A stretch of 23,899 nucleotides of DNA, taken from NCBI GenBank assembly GCA_023386835.1, contig JAEWIY010000182.1, forward strand, positions 1 to 23,899, written 5' to 3'. This document shows, piece by piece, positions 16,584-23,899 of the stretch; the stretch's first letter is position 1, and each line of letters opens with the position of its first letter. The stretch comes from Verrucomicrobiota bacterium. GTDB taxonomy: Bacteria; Verrucomicrobiota; Verrucomicrobiia; Opitutales; Opitutaceae. The notes under the pieces were generated by a model that was not told the DNA's origin, searched no databases, and saw nothing but the letters and a program-made list of their open reading frames with translations. Made by a program: the position numbers and the translations under genes.

Positions 16584-18145
16584 ACTCGAGCGTGCCTTCC
16601 CCTGCCCCCCTCCTTTCTCGCTCCGCTACGCGTCGGGCGCGCACGCGCGGCACCGCGTTGTGGGGGTACGTCGTCATCATCGCCGTTACCGCGGTGCTCA
16701 GCTTCGCGGTGCTGCTGCTTTACCAGAACATCGTCACGCGCAAGGCGGAAGCCACCCAGCACGTGTACCGCGTTGTGGATACAAACGACTCGGTCGTCGA
16801 TCCTGCCGTCTGGGGGAAGAACTATCCGCGGCAGTACGACAGCTACCGCCGCACGGTGGACCAGGTGCGCACGCGTCATGGTGGCAGCGACGGTTATCAG
16901 CGGCTCGACGAGTTCCCGGCGCTGCGTCGCATCTTTGCGGGCTACGCCTTCGCCATCGATTACCGCGAGGAGCGCGGGCACGCCTACATGTTGCACGACC
17001 AGCAGGAGACGCTGCGCGTGACCCAGCGCCAGCAGTATGGTTCGTGCCTCCATTGCCACGCCTCGACGCTGAACACCTATCGCGACGAAGGCCTCAAGGC
17101 CGGCGTGCCGGACACGCCGGAGCACTGGGAGGCACAGATCCAGAAAGGCTTCGAGGTCGTGTGCAAACTGCCCTTCGACGAGGCGGTGAAACTTTTTGAA
17201 CACCCGGTTTCCTGCATCGACTGCCACGACGGTGACACGATGAACCTCCGGGTGAGCCGGCCCGCCTTCCTCAACGGCATCCGGGAACTCGCCAAATCCG
17301 ACTATCCGACGCCCCACCTGCCGTCGATCGAGCGGTGGCGCAAGGAAGGCCGGTCCGAGGAGTACAATCCCAATATTCTCGCGACGCGGCAGGAGATGCG
17401 CAGCCTCGTCTGCGCGCAATGCCACGTTGAATACCACTTCAAGGGTGAGGGCAAACTGGTCACCTATCCGTGGTCCAACGGTCTGCGCGTCGAGCAGATT
17501 GAGGCGTACTATGACGAGGCCGGATTCAAGGACTGGACGCACGAGGAGACCGGCGCGAACGTGCTGAAGGCGCAGCATCCGGAGTTCGAGCTGTGGAGCC
17601 AGGGCATCCACGCTCGCAGCGGCGTCGCCTGCGCCGATTGCCACATGCCTTACCAGCGCCAGGGCGCCGTGAAGGTCAGCAATCACCACATCCGCAGCCC
17701 GCTGCTCGATGTCGCCTCGTCCTGCCAGACCTGCCATCGTGTACCCGAAAACGAACTACTGGCCCGCGCCGAAGCGATCCAGGACCGCAATCGGGCCCTG
17801 CTGGCCCGCAGCGAAGACGCGCTGGTGGAGCTGATCGACGCGCTGGCGAGCGCGCAACAGGGCGGCGCCAGTGGTGAACACCTCGAAGCGGCCCGGGCCT
17901 TGCAGCGCAAGGCGCAGTGGCGACTGGATTTTGTGCACGCGGAAAACTCGATGGGCTTCCACGCGCCGCAGGAGGCCGCCCGCATCCTCGGTGAAGCGAT
18001 TGACTACGCCCGCCAAGGGCAGCTGGCGGTCGCGCAAGGCACGGTGCCCGCCTCCGTGGCGCCCGGGCCCCGCCAACCTTTGCGCAGCGAAGCCGAGGCG
18101 GCGGTGCAACCGCAGTCCGTCAGCGAGAGCGCTCCGAAAAACTGA
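16580..18145 (+). CDS. nrfA: Ammonia-forming cytochrome c nitrite reductase NrfA (pentaheme, CxxCH at heme 1)
   Basis: A 521-residue catalytic subunit that reduces nitrite by six electrons to ammonium. Residues 28-50 form a membrane segment without a clear cleavage site, so the protein may stay anchored. Five heme sites are visible: CLHCH (156-160), CIDCH (212-216), CAQCH (278-282), CADCH (351-355) and CQTCH (382-386). By order and context the first is the active-site heme, which in the classical enzyme is CxxCK. Other active-site residues are present: R132 in RGHAYML, Y285 in CHVEYHF and H344 in GIHA. Glu284, Tyr285, Lys330 and Gln332 fit the calcium site. The C-terminus has a low-complexity tail of about 35 residues. 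No nrfE/F/G maturation genes are present here, which agrees with the CxxCH form. Assignment is very secure. Confidence 0.97.
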   Translation: MNSSVPSPAPLLSRSATRRARTRGTALWGYVVIIAVTAVLSFAVLLLYQNIVTRKAEATQHVYRVVDTNDSVVDPAVWGKNYPRQYDSYRRTVDQVRTRHGGSDGYQRLDEFPALRRIFAGYAFAIDYREERGHAYMLHDQQETLRVTQRQQYGSCLHCHASTLNTYRDEGLKAGVPDTPEHWEAQIQKGFEVVCKLPFDEAVKLFEHPVSCIDCHDGDTMNLRVSRPAFLNGIRELAKSDYPTPHLPSIERWRKEGRSEEYNPNILATRQEMRSLVCAQCHVEYHFKGEGKLVTYPWSNGLRVEQIEAYYDEAGFKDWTHEETGANVLKAQHPEFELWSQGIHARSGVACADCHMPYQRQGAVKVSNHHIRSPLLDVASSCQTCHRVPENELLARAEAIQDRNRALLARSEDALVELIDALASAQQGGASGEHLEAARALQRKAQWRLDFVHAENSMGFHAPQEAARILGEAIDYARQGQLAVAQGTVPASVAPGPRQPLRSEAEAAVQPQSVSESAPKN

Positions 18146-18168
18146 CCCTCCGCGCCAGCTTGCCTTCG

Positions 18169-18192
18169 CGTCGTCCGAACCACCGGACGACG
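18169..18192 (+). terminator. GC-rich hairpin after nrfA
   Basis: A perfect 9-bp stem (CGTCGTCCG with CGGACGACG) with loop AACCAC lies 23 bases after the nrfA stop. It could end the nrfHA transcript or attenuate read-through into the double-cupin gene, 20 bases further on. No T-tract follows, so it is not a classical intrinsic terminator. Confidence 0.4.
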
Positions 18193-18212
18193 GAAACTGA
18201 CCTAAACGGCCA

Positions 18213-19217
18213 ATGAGGCAGGTTCATTTGGATCACGTGGCGTGGCTCGAATGGAGCTCGCCGCGTGGAGAATTCCATGGCTTCGGCAAGCAGATCTCCG
18301 AGGCGCTCGGCGCGCGGCCCAATGCCACGCCCGCCGACGGTGGCCATCCCTTCGACCTGGAGCTCGGACGGCTGCCTCCGGGCCGGAGCGGCTGTCCGTT
18401 CCACAGCCATTCCGCGCAATGGGAACTGTACATCATCCTCTCCGGCATCGGACGCGTGCGCTACGGCTCCGAGTCACGGGAGATTCGCGCCGGCGACGTG
18501 GCTCTGCATCCACCGGGCGAACCGCATCAGTTGATCAACACCGGCGAGCAGGAGCTCACCTACTATCTCGTCGCGGACAATCCCTTGACCGAATTCTGGC
18601 ACTACCCGGATGACGAAAAATGGGGACACCGCCCGGGTGGAGCGATTTTTCGACGCACGCCGGTGCCGTATTGGAACGATGGCGACGACGCCGAAGAAGA
18701 GAGACCGGTCCAGATCGAAACCAAACCGACCTCACCCCGGAGTCGCTTCGTTCGGCTGGAAGACATCCCCTGGAATCATCGCCGGTCTCCGCGCGGGCGG
18801 TTTGAGTCGTTTTGCCGCGACGTCTCGCTCGCGCTCGGTGGCCTGCGCAATCGCGGAGTGAACCAAGGCGGGCACCCGTTCGACGTGCAGTTTCGCCGCG
18901 TGCCGCCGGGAGCTTCGATCTGCCCGTACCACTACCACGTCGCGCAGTGGGAACTCTTCGTCATTCTGAACGGCCAGGGCACGGTTCGAAGCGGCGACGA
19001 GCGTCGCCCGGTCCGCGCCGGCGATGTCCTGCTGCACCCACCGGGCGACGCCCACCAGTTAACCGCCGACGCTTCGAGCGAACTCGAATGCCTGATCCTG
19101 GCCGACAATCCCCCGGTCGACCTCTTCTACTACCCCGACTCGGACAAGTGGGGCATGCGTCCGCCCGACCGCTTCTTCCGCCTCACCGAAGTCGGCTACT
19201 TCGACGGCGAAGAATAG
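18213..19217 (+). CDS. Tandem double-cupin protein
   Basis: A 334-residue cytoplasmic protein made of two similar cupin halves, about 1-170 and 177-334. Each has the same order of parts: an opening with SPRG and a Phe; GGHPFD; a metal-binding block; then P-G-HQL; and a closing DNP...YPD..KWG. In the first half the likely metal ligands are H64, H66, E71 and H105. In the second they are H240, H242, E247 and H281. Both sets look complete, so both halves could bind a metal. The closing segment, with its ADNP and YPDxxKWG motifs, is shared, and shows tandem duplication rather than chance fusion. Cupins act as oxygenases, isomerases, small-ligand sensors or storage folds. No specific class is recognisable. 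It follows nrfA on the same strand after 67 bp, with a hairpin between them, so it may be a separate unit. Confidence 0.85.
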   Translation: MRQVHLDHVAWLEWSSPRGEFHGFGKQISEALGARPNATPADGGHPFDLELGRLPPGRSGCPFHSHSAQWELYIILSGIGRVRYGSESREIRAGDVALHPPGEPHQLINTGEQELTYYLVADNPLTEFWHYPDDEKWGHRPGGAIFRRTPVPYWNDGDDAEEERPVQIETKPTSPRSRFVRLEDIPWNHRRSPRGRFESFCRDVSLALGGLRNRGVNQGGHPFDVQFRRVPPGASICPYHYHVAQWELFVILNGQGTVRSGDERRPVRAGDVLLHPPGDAHQLTADASSELECLILADNPPVDLFYYPDSDKWGMRPPDRFFRLTEVGYFDGEE

Positions 19218-19304
19218 TCCGGAATCGTACCCGCTCCTTCACGACAACCGTATCGCGCGCGTCCTTACCCGCGTCGCAATCAGCGGTCCACCGCCCGCCT
19301 CCTG

Positions 19305-19329
19305 CTCCCTTCTCCTTTCTCCCTTCTCC
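19305..19329 (+). repeat. Polypyrimidine direct repeat
   Basis: CTCCCTTCTCC occurs twice (19305-19315 and 19319-19329), separated by TTT, in a pyrimidine-only tract between the convergent double-cupin and lutC genes. It is a local feature visible in the sequence. Its role is unknown. Confidence 0.6.
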
Positions 19330-19337
19330 AACGCGCG

Positions 19338-19351
19338 CTAAGCGCGCTTAG
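19338..19351. terminator. Perfect palindrome at the lutC stop codon
   Basis: CTAAGCGCGCTTAG is a 14-bp perfect palindrome covering the lutC stop codon (TAA on the minus strand at 19348-19350). It overlaps a second dyad, GCGCGCT/AGCGCGC (19333-19347). Located between convergent genes, it may help end transcription from both sides, but no T-tract supports that. Confidence 0.35.
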
Positions 19352-19962
19352 TGCGCCAGCAGCGCCACCTGCACGCCCGGGCCGTGCACCCCCTCGATCA
19401 GGATGCCTTCGACGTCCGCGGTCTTCGACGGTCCCGTGACCCAGATGACATTGGGATCCGTGCCGAGCACAGCCACTGCGCGCGGCAGGTCGTGATAGAT
19501 CGTGGGGCGGCGCAGCACGGCCACATGCACCCACGGCGTCAGGGCGGCGAGTCGGGACGATGTCGATGCATCGTCGAGAATCAGCGTGCCGGTCTCGGCG
19601 ATCGCGCCAGTCGCGAGCGTGATGCCGAACTGATAGTCATCCACGCGCGAGCGATCGAACGTCGTCTCCACCACGAACTCGGGCGTGAACGCCGGCGCAA
19701 GTGAAGGCCACAGCGCCGCATCACAGTAACCGTGCAACCACTGCTTGTCGCGCAGCAGCGCCACCAGGTCCTCTGTGCGCTCGAGCGGGGTGCCGTTGAC
19801 CGCGCGGAGCCGTTGCGAGAACAACGTCCAGAGGTCCGCCTGTTCGCGTGCGGACGACATGATCACCAACTCGCGCTCCCAATCCGGAAGCGGCGCGCGT
19901 TCCGGCAGCGGCGCCAGCGCGTCCCGCACCCGCTTGAGGATCACATTTCGATCAGACGGCAT
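19348..19962 (-). CDS. lutC: LutC, LUD-domain protein of L-lactate oxidation
   Basis: A 204-residue LUD (DUF162) protein. LutA, LutB and LutC form an iron-sulfur complex that oxidises L-lactate to pyruvate. LutC here has ITLATGAIAETGTLIL (114-129), where the Gly/Glu-rich loop is typical of the domain, and GPSKTADVEGILIEGVHGPG (177-196), the characteristic C-terminal signature. I start at the ATG at 19962 (MPSDRNVILKRVRDAL), since the upstream frame is antisense to other genes and overlaps lutB. It lies 35 bp after lutB, last in the lutABC unit. No Shine-Dalgarno is visible. The call is secure as LUD family; the lactate substrate is inferred from the lutA and lutB neighbours. Confidence 0.92.
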   Translation of the reverse strand: MPSDRNVILKRVRDALAPLPERAPLPDWERELVIMSSAREQADLWTLFSQRLRAVNGTPLERTEDLVALLRDKQWLHGYCDAALWPSLAPAFTPEFVVETTFDRSRVDDYQFGITLATGAIAETGTLILDDASTSSRLAALTPWVHVAVLRRPTIYHDLPRAVAVLGTDPNVIWVTGPSKTADVEGILIEGVHGPGVQVALLAH

Positions 19963-19997
19963 GAGTGAAGAGTGACAAGAGGAGCTGGCGCGGTGGC

Positions 19998-21413
19998 TTA
20001 GCCGCCATGGCCATGGCCCGGCTTCTTCTGATGTTGTTTCATCCACCGGCGAAACGCTCCGCCGCGCCAATCCGGCAGCGTGCGTTTGTCGTGCCAGGCG
20101 CGCAGTGCCGGAACCGGGAGCATTTTTGTCGGCAGAACGTTCATGATCCGCCCGCCGACGAGAGCGGCCTTCCACGCCGCCGGTTGCGAGGCGAGCACAC
20201 CAAATGCGCCCATCGGCGGAGTGGCCGCGCCCGCCAGTTCGGCCCCCTCGCGCTTCCCCTTGTCGCGTAAACGCAGGAGCAGGTCCGGAATCGGAATGTC
20301 GACCGGGCAGACCTCGTTGCAAGCGCCACAAAGCGACGACGCTTTGGGCAGGTCAGCCTTTTCTGGAAACTTCGACCCCGCGAGGAGCGGGGACAGCACG
20401 GCGCCCACCGGGCCCGGATACACGCTGCGGTACGCGTGACCACTGGCCTGCCGGTAAACCGGGCAGACGTTCAGGCACGCGCCGCAACGGATGCAGCGCA
20501 GAATATCGCGACACTCACTCGCGAGCACGTCGGTGCGGCCGTTGTCGACAAAGATGACGTGCATCTCCTCCGGCCCGTGCGGCTGATGCGGCCCCCGCGG
20601 TCCACGGATGAACTCGGTGTACACGGTCAGCTGTTGGCCGGTGCCGGAACGCGCCAGCAGGTTCAGCAACAGCGACAGGTCCACGTCCCGCGGCAGGATC
20701 TTCTCGATGCCCACCATCGCGATGTGACAGGGCGTGGCCGCAAGGCAGAAGCGGGAGTTGCCCTCGTTGGTGACGAGCACCAGGCGTCCGCTTTCCGCCA
20801 CCACAAAATTCGCCCCGGTCAGCGCCGCGTCGGCTGCCAGGTATTTATTGCGCAAATACGCGCGGGCCCGCCGGGTGATTGTCGCCGGGTCGTCGTTGTA
20901 GGCACCGAGCCCGTGCTGCTCGAACGAGCGCGCAATCTCCCGCCGGTTCTTGTGAATGATCGGCTTGACGATGTGCGACGGGTGGTCGCGGTCGATCTGG
21001 ACGATGAACTCACCGAGGTCGGTCTCGACGCACTCGACGCCGTGGCGCTCGAGATAGTGGGCGAGCTCCGTCTCCTCGGAGACCATCGTCTTCGCCTTGA
21101 CGAGCTTCTTCGCCTTGCGCGCTCGCAGGATCGAGAGCACGGCTTCATTGGCCGCCTCCGCCGTTGCGGCCCAGTGCACCGTCACTCCCTGCGCCTGCAG
21201 CTTCGCTTCCACCTGCGGCAGGTACGTGTCGAGGTTCTCGACGACGTGCTGCTTGATCTCGCCGGCGATGTGACGGAGCCGGTTCGGGTCCGGGTAATGA
21301 TCGAACAGGATCTTGGTTCGCGCCTCGTAGCCCTTCTTCGAGCCGTCGTAGACCGCGGCCCGCGTTTCGGACTTCAGCCCCACCGCGTACTGGTCGATCG
21401 GCTGGTACTTCAT
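19998..21413 (-). CDS. lutB: LutB, ferredoxin-type subunit of L-lactate oxidation
   Basis: A 471-residue protein with an N-terminal LUD domain (about 60-300) and a C-terminal iron-sulfur part. The first cluster is C307, C310, C313 and C317 (CIRCGACLNVCPVY). The second is C362, C365 and C369 (SLCGACNEVCPV), the family's usual form. AESGRLVLVTNEGNSR (206-221) is the LUD signature, and the GHAYRSVYPGPVGAVLSPLL segment between clusters is typical of LutB. The C-terminus ends in a His/Gly-rich tail (HGHGG), possibly metal-binding. It starts inside the lutA stop codon (ATGA overlap), so lutA and lutB are translationally coupled. It would pass electrons from lactate to a quinone or another carrier. 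High confidence. Confidence 0.95.
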   Translation of the reverse strand: MKYQPIDQYAVGLKSETRAAVYDGSKKGYEARTKILFDHYPDPNRLRHIAGEIKQHVVENLDTYLPQVEAKLQAQGVTVHWAATAEAANEAVLSILRARKAKKLVKAKTMVSEETELAHYLERHGVECVETDLGEFIVQIDRDHPSHIVKPIIHKNRREIARSFEQHGLGAYNDDPATITRRARAYLRNKYLAADAALTGANFVVAESGRLVLVTNEGNSRFCLAATPCHIAMVGIEKILPRDVDLSLLLNLLARSGTGQQLTVYTEFIRGPRGPHQPHGPEEMHVIFVDNGRTDVLASECRDILRCIRCGACLNVCPVYRQASGHAYRSVYPGPVGAVLSPLLAGSKFPEKADLPKASSLCGACNEVCPVDIPIPDLLLRLRDKGKREGAELAGAATPPMGAFGVLASQPAAWKAALVGGRIMNVLPTKMLPVPALRAWHDKRTLPDWRGGAFRRWMKQHQKKPGHGHGG

Positions 21414-22195
21414 ACGCGAGCCGCTGTTTCGGCGGACGTGGAGTGCTGCAACGCGTCGCGCAGGACCTGCGCGATGTGCCGCACCTTGATGGGTCGACCT
21501 TCCTTCTCGGCCAGACCCGCCAAGTGCATCAGGCAGCTCATGTCACCGGAAACGACGACGTCCGGTTCGACGGCGCGGATGTGCTCGAGCTTCAGGTTGC
21601 CCATTCCGGTGGAGATGTTTGGAAAGGAGACCGAGAACGTGCCGCCGAAACCGCAGCACTGTTCCGCCTCCCCAAACGGCAGCACCGTCGCGCCGGGGAT
21701 GGCGTTGAGCAGCGTGGTCATCGCCTCACCGGACGCGGTGCCGCGCGTGTGGCAGGAGCGATGATAAGCGATTCGCGCCGGGTAGTGCCCGGACCACGAC
21801 TTCACTCCGAGGCCGTTGACGATAAAATCCGCCAGCTCCCACGTGCGACGCCCCAGCGCCTGCACGTCCGCCAAGTCGGGCTCGGCCTCGAACTCGAGCG
21901 GCGCGCCATGGAAGAGCATGGCCGCGCAAGAGCCTGAGGGCACGACAACCGGATCGGAACCCTGAAACGTGCGCACCGTGTGTCGCACGACCTTGCGTGA
22001 TGCGGCCCAGTCTCCGCCGTTGAAGGGCGGCTGGCCACAACACGTCTGGCCTTCAGGGAAATCGACGTCGCAGCCGAGATGCTCCAGCACCTCGACCGTC
22101 GCCCGGGCAACGTCGTCGAAAAACGCGTCGCACAGGCAGGTAGCCATCAATTGCACCCGTTTGCTCGTGAGCGGCACTCGGTCGTGATTGAGCAT
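21410..22195 (-). CDS. lutA: LutA, CCG-domain subunit of L-lactate oxidation
   Basis: A 261-residue protein with two CCG (cysteine-rich) domains, a fold that binds iron-sulfur clusters in LutA, GlcF and HdrB. The first CCG is at 52-54 (TCCGQPPFNGG) and the second at 180-182 (QCCGFGGTFSV). Further cysteines are C90 (PSGSCAAM), C148 (RSCHTRGT) and C221 (DMSCLMHL), all in family positions. The start is uncertain. I use ATG at 22195; a TTG at 22210 has a GGAGGA 11 bases upstream, and an ATG at 22147 would start close to MATCLCDAFF, nearer the usual N-terminus. It is the first gene of lutABC, divergent from the rhamnulokinase with about 170 bp between them. Confidence 0.92.
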   Translation of the reverse strand: MLNHDRVPLTSKRVQLMATCLCDAFFDDVARATVEVLEHLGCDVDFPEGQTCCGQPPFNGGDWAASRKVVRHTVRTFQGSDPVVVPSGSCAAMLFHGAPLEFEAEPDLADVQALGRRTWELADFIVNGLGVKSWSGHYPARIAYHRSCHTRGTASGEAMTTLLNAIPGATVLPFGEAEQCCGFGGTFSVSFPNISTGMGNLKLEHIRAVEPDVVVSGDMSCLMHLAGLAEKEGRPIKVRHIAQVLRDALQHSTSAETAARV

Positions 22196-22231
22196 GGAGA
22201 GGACGTCCAACGTGCCGCCGGTCCTCCGGGT

Positions 22232-22259
22232 CGCAAAGCCAAATGTGAGAGAGTTTGCG
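22232..22259. promoter_or_regulatory. Candidate operator dyad between lutA and rhamnulokinase
   Basis: CGCAAA (22232-22237) and TTTGCG (22254-22259) form an inverted repeat with 16 bases between the arms. A centre-to-centre distance of 22 bp, two helical turns, suits a dimeric regulator. It lies in the shared divergent region, close to the lutA start. The role is inference, and six-base arms could arise by chance. Confidence 0.3.
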
Positions 22260-22368
22260 CGTTTTTGGTAGATTCTGAACGATCATTGCAGTTTACAGCC
22301 ACAGGCCGTCGTTGGCGCGTCATTGGCGCGGCGTTCGCCGGCCGATTTTTGCAGTCACGTTGCTTCTT

Positions 22369-23802
22369 ATGCCCACTACGATTCACGCCGCGGCTATTGA
22401 TCTTGGTGCCACCAGCGGACGCATCATTCTCGGTGCGTGGTCGCGCTCCCGGCTCACGCTGACCGAGGTCCATCGTTTTCCGAATACGTTTCGGAGCCTC
22501 AACGGGCACGACTACTGGGATGTCGCCGGGCTGTGGGCGGAAATCCAGACGGGGCTGCTCAAAGCGGTGCAGGCCCTGCCCCGTGGCGGCCGGCTCGCGT
22601 CGGTCGGCGTGGATACGTGGGGTGTCGATTATGCGTTGGTCAACGACGCGGGAAGGCTGGTGTTTCCGGTACATGCTTATCGCGACGCCCGCACGCAGCC
22701 GGGGCTGCAGCATTTGCGCAACACTCGCGCCGCGCTCGAACGCGTTTACGCCGCGACCGGCATCCCGGCGGTGTTCTACAACTCGTCGTTCCAGCTCGCC
22801 GAGACGGTGCAGAACTGCCCCGCGATTGAGGATCTGGCGACCCGCTGCCTCTTCCTGCCCGACTATTTCAACTACCTGCTCTCCGGCCGCATGGTGAACG
22901 AGCTGACGATGGCGAGCACCACGCAGCTGCTCGACGTGCACAGCACGGACTGGTCACGACCCACCCTCGATCACTTCCACCTGCCGCCGCATTGGTTCAC
23001 GCCCCCGGTCCTGTCCGGCGCCAAGCTGGGCCGCGTCCGCGGGATGCCGGAGTTGAAGGACACGCAGGTGATCGTCGTGCCGGGACATGACACCGCGTGC
23101 GCTTATGACGCCATGCCGGCCGCGCCGGACGGCCAGGACTTGTTCCTCAGCTCCGGAACCTGGTCCCTGGTTGGCTTCGAGAGCGACACGCCCGTGCTCG
23201 GACCCGAGGCGCTGGCGGCGCGTGTCGCGAACGAGCGCACCGGCCGCGGCGGTTATCGTCCGCTGACGAACGTCATCGGCCTGTGGCTGCTCGAAGGCAT
23301 CATGAAAGACTTCGCCGACCGGCCGAAGTCCGACCGCGACTGGGCCAAGTTGATCAAGACTGCAGAGAAGTTGCCCGCGCCGCCGACGCTCCTCGATGTC
23401 ACGGACGCCAGCTTCGCCAATCCGAAGTCGATGAAAACGGCGATCGACCAGCAGCTGAAGAAGCGCCGGGTCAAAGCTCCACGCGACCTCGTCGGCTACA
23501 CGCGGTTGATTTGTGAATCCTTGGGCCAGGGCCACGCCGATGCGATGCGCGCCTTCGAACGCCTGGCGGGTCGCACGTTCAAACGCATCCTCATGGTCGG
23601 CGGCGGCTCCAAGAATAGGCTGCTCTGTCAGGCGACGGCCGACGCGGCCGGCGTGCCAGTGATCAGCTTCAGCCTCGAAGGCACGGCCGTGGGCAACCTG
23701 GCCGCTCAGCTCGTCGCGCTGAAAGCCGTCAAGGATCTGCCGACGTTCCGGGCCCTGCTCGGCCGCACCCTCGACCAGACGGTCTACCTGCCGCGCCGCT
23801 GA
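22369..23802 (+). CDS. rhaB: Rhamnulokinase (FGGY-family sugar kinase)
   Basis: A 477-residue kinase that phosphorylates L-rhamnulose to rhamnulose-1-phosphate. The N-terminal phosphate-binding loop is AAIDLGATSGRIILG (8-22), with Asp11 and Ser16-Gly17-Arg18, as in RhaB. GVDTWGVDYAL (80-90) is the RhaB-type signature. VPGHDTACA (237-245) contains the catalytic base Asp241, and LSSGTWSLVG (260-269) is the family motif. The C-terminal MVGGGSKNRLLCQATAD and the SLEGTAVGNLAAQ segment form the ATP-binding part. I start at the ATG at 22369 (MPTTIHAAAIDLG); no Shine-Dalgarno is visible. Length matches the family. No rhaA, rhaD or regulator gene is in the window, though one could lie beyond the right edge. 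It diverges from lutABC. Confidence 0.92.
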   Translation: MPTTIHAAAIDLGATSGRIILGAWSRSRLTLTEVHRFPNTFRSLNGHDYWDVAGLWAEIQTGLLKAVQALPRGGRLASVGVDTWGVDYALVNDAGRLVFPVHAYRDARTQPGLQHLRNTRAALERVYAATGIPAVFYNSSFQLAETVQNCPAIEDLATRCLFLPDYFNYLLSGRMVNELTMASTTQLLDVHSTDWSRPTLDHFHLPPHWFTPPVLSGAKLGRVRGMPELKDTQVIVVPGHDTACAYDAMPAAPDGQDLFLSSGTWSLVGFESDTPVLGPEALAARVANERTGRGGYRPLTNVIGLWLLEGIMKDFADRPKSDRDWAKLIKTAEKLPAPPTLLDVTDASFANPKSMKTAIDQQLKKRRVKAPRDLVGYTRLICESLGQGHADAMRAFERLAGRTFKRILMVGGGSKNRLLCQATADAAGVPVISFSLEGTAVGNLAAQLVALKAVKDLPTFRALLGRTLDQTVYLPRR

Positions 23803-23850
23803 GCCCGGGCCACGCGCGGTCCGGCCGCGGCTCGGGGCCGCGCCGGCCGC

Positions 23851-23898
23851 TCACGCGGGTCGGCGGACGGCCGTGAGCTGCTTGAGCAATGAATAGAG
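23851..23898 (-). CDS. Possible C-terminal end of a minus-strand gene (partial)
   Basis: On the minus strand the last bases read LYSLLKQLTAVRRPA followed by a TGA stop at 23851-23853. The codons are GC-rich and look coding, but only 15 residues are visible, so nothing can be said on function. It would be convergent with the rhamnulokinase. Between them (23803-23850) lies very GC-rich sequence with imperfect GGCCGCGG-type inverted repeats. Confidence 0.25.
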   Translation of the reverse strand, partial: LYSLLKQLTAVRRPA

Positions 23899-23899
23899 C

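Noticed and set aside
16505..17737. 410-codon minus-strand frame across nrfH and nrfA
   Set aside because: Opposite two secure multiheme cytochrome genes; it has no motifs of its own.
20436..21764. 442-codon plus-strand frame across lutB and lutA
   Set aside because: Antisense to conserved genes, with high Arg and Val typical of shadow frames.
23803..23850. Terminator after the rhamnulokinase
   Set aside because: The GC-rich inverted repeats are imperfect and no T-tract follows.

Overview
The window is high-GC chromosomal DNA of a free-living bacterium. The combination of an SGNH hydrolase fused to a DUF6250-like domain, nrfHA, lutABC divergent from a rhamnulokinase, few clear Shine-Dalgarno sites and GC-rich codon use suggests Verrucomicrobiota, perhaps Opitutaceae. 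This is inference, because no rRNA or other taxonomic marker is present. I see no CRISPR array, insertion sequence, integrase, phage structural module or toxin-antitoxin pair.

Layout. Bases 2-1021: 3' part of an SGNH/GDSL hydrolase with a C-terminal beta-sandwich domain. 1041-1244 (-): a small Lys-rich protein. 1654-2190 (+): a glycine-zipper protein followed by a good intrinsic terminator. 2329-2405 (+): tRNA-Val(CAC). 2423-11027 (-): two giant, unnamed genes (1473 and 1382 aa) in one transcription unit, ending 17 bp from the 3' end of the tRNA. 11275-11928 (-): endonuclease III. 12165-15898 (+): glycine dehydrogenase gcvP and a fumarylacetoacetate-hydrolase-family enzyme. 16053-18145 (+): nrfH and nrfA, ammonia-forming nitrite reductase. 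18213-19217 (+): a tandem double-cupin protein. 19348-22195 (-): lutA-lutB-lutC, L-lactate oxidation. 22369-23802 (+): rhamnulokinase, divergent from lutA. A few codons of a further minus-strand gene may enter from the right edge.

How the genes fit together. The right end reads as a sugar-to-lactate module: rhamnulokinase makes rhamnulose-1-phosphate, aldolase cleavage (gene not in the window) gives L-lactaldehyde, its oxidation gives L-lactate, and LutABC would oxidise that to pyruvate. NrfHA is a quinol-linked, periplasm-facing nitrite respiration or detoxification unit. Its NrfA has CxxCH rather than the classical CxxCK at heme 1, so it should not need the dedicated NrfEFG lyase, and none is present here. 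GcvP is a housekeeping enzyme separated from gcvT and gcvH.

The best candidate for an undescribed system is the giant gene pair at 2423-11027. Neither protein has a signal peptide or a domain I can name. Both carry a long Ala/Lys/Ser/Thr-rich disordered segment, at the N-terminus of the first protein and near the C-terminus of the second. The first also has a central helical block and a C-terminal block of amphipathic beta-strands. Their size, pairing and placement beside a tRNA suggest a dedicated two-protein assembly.
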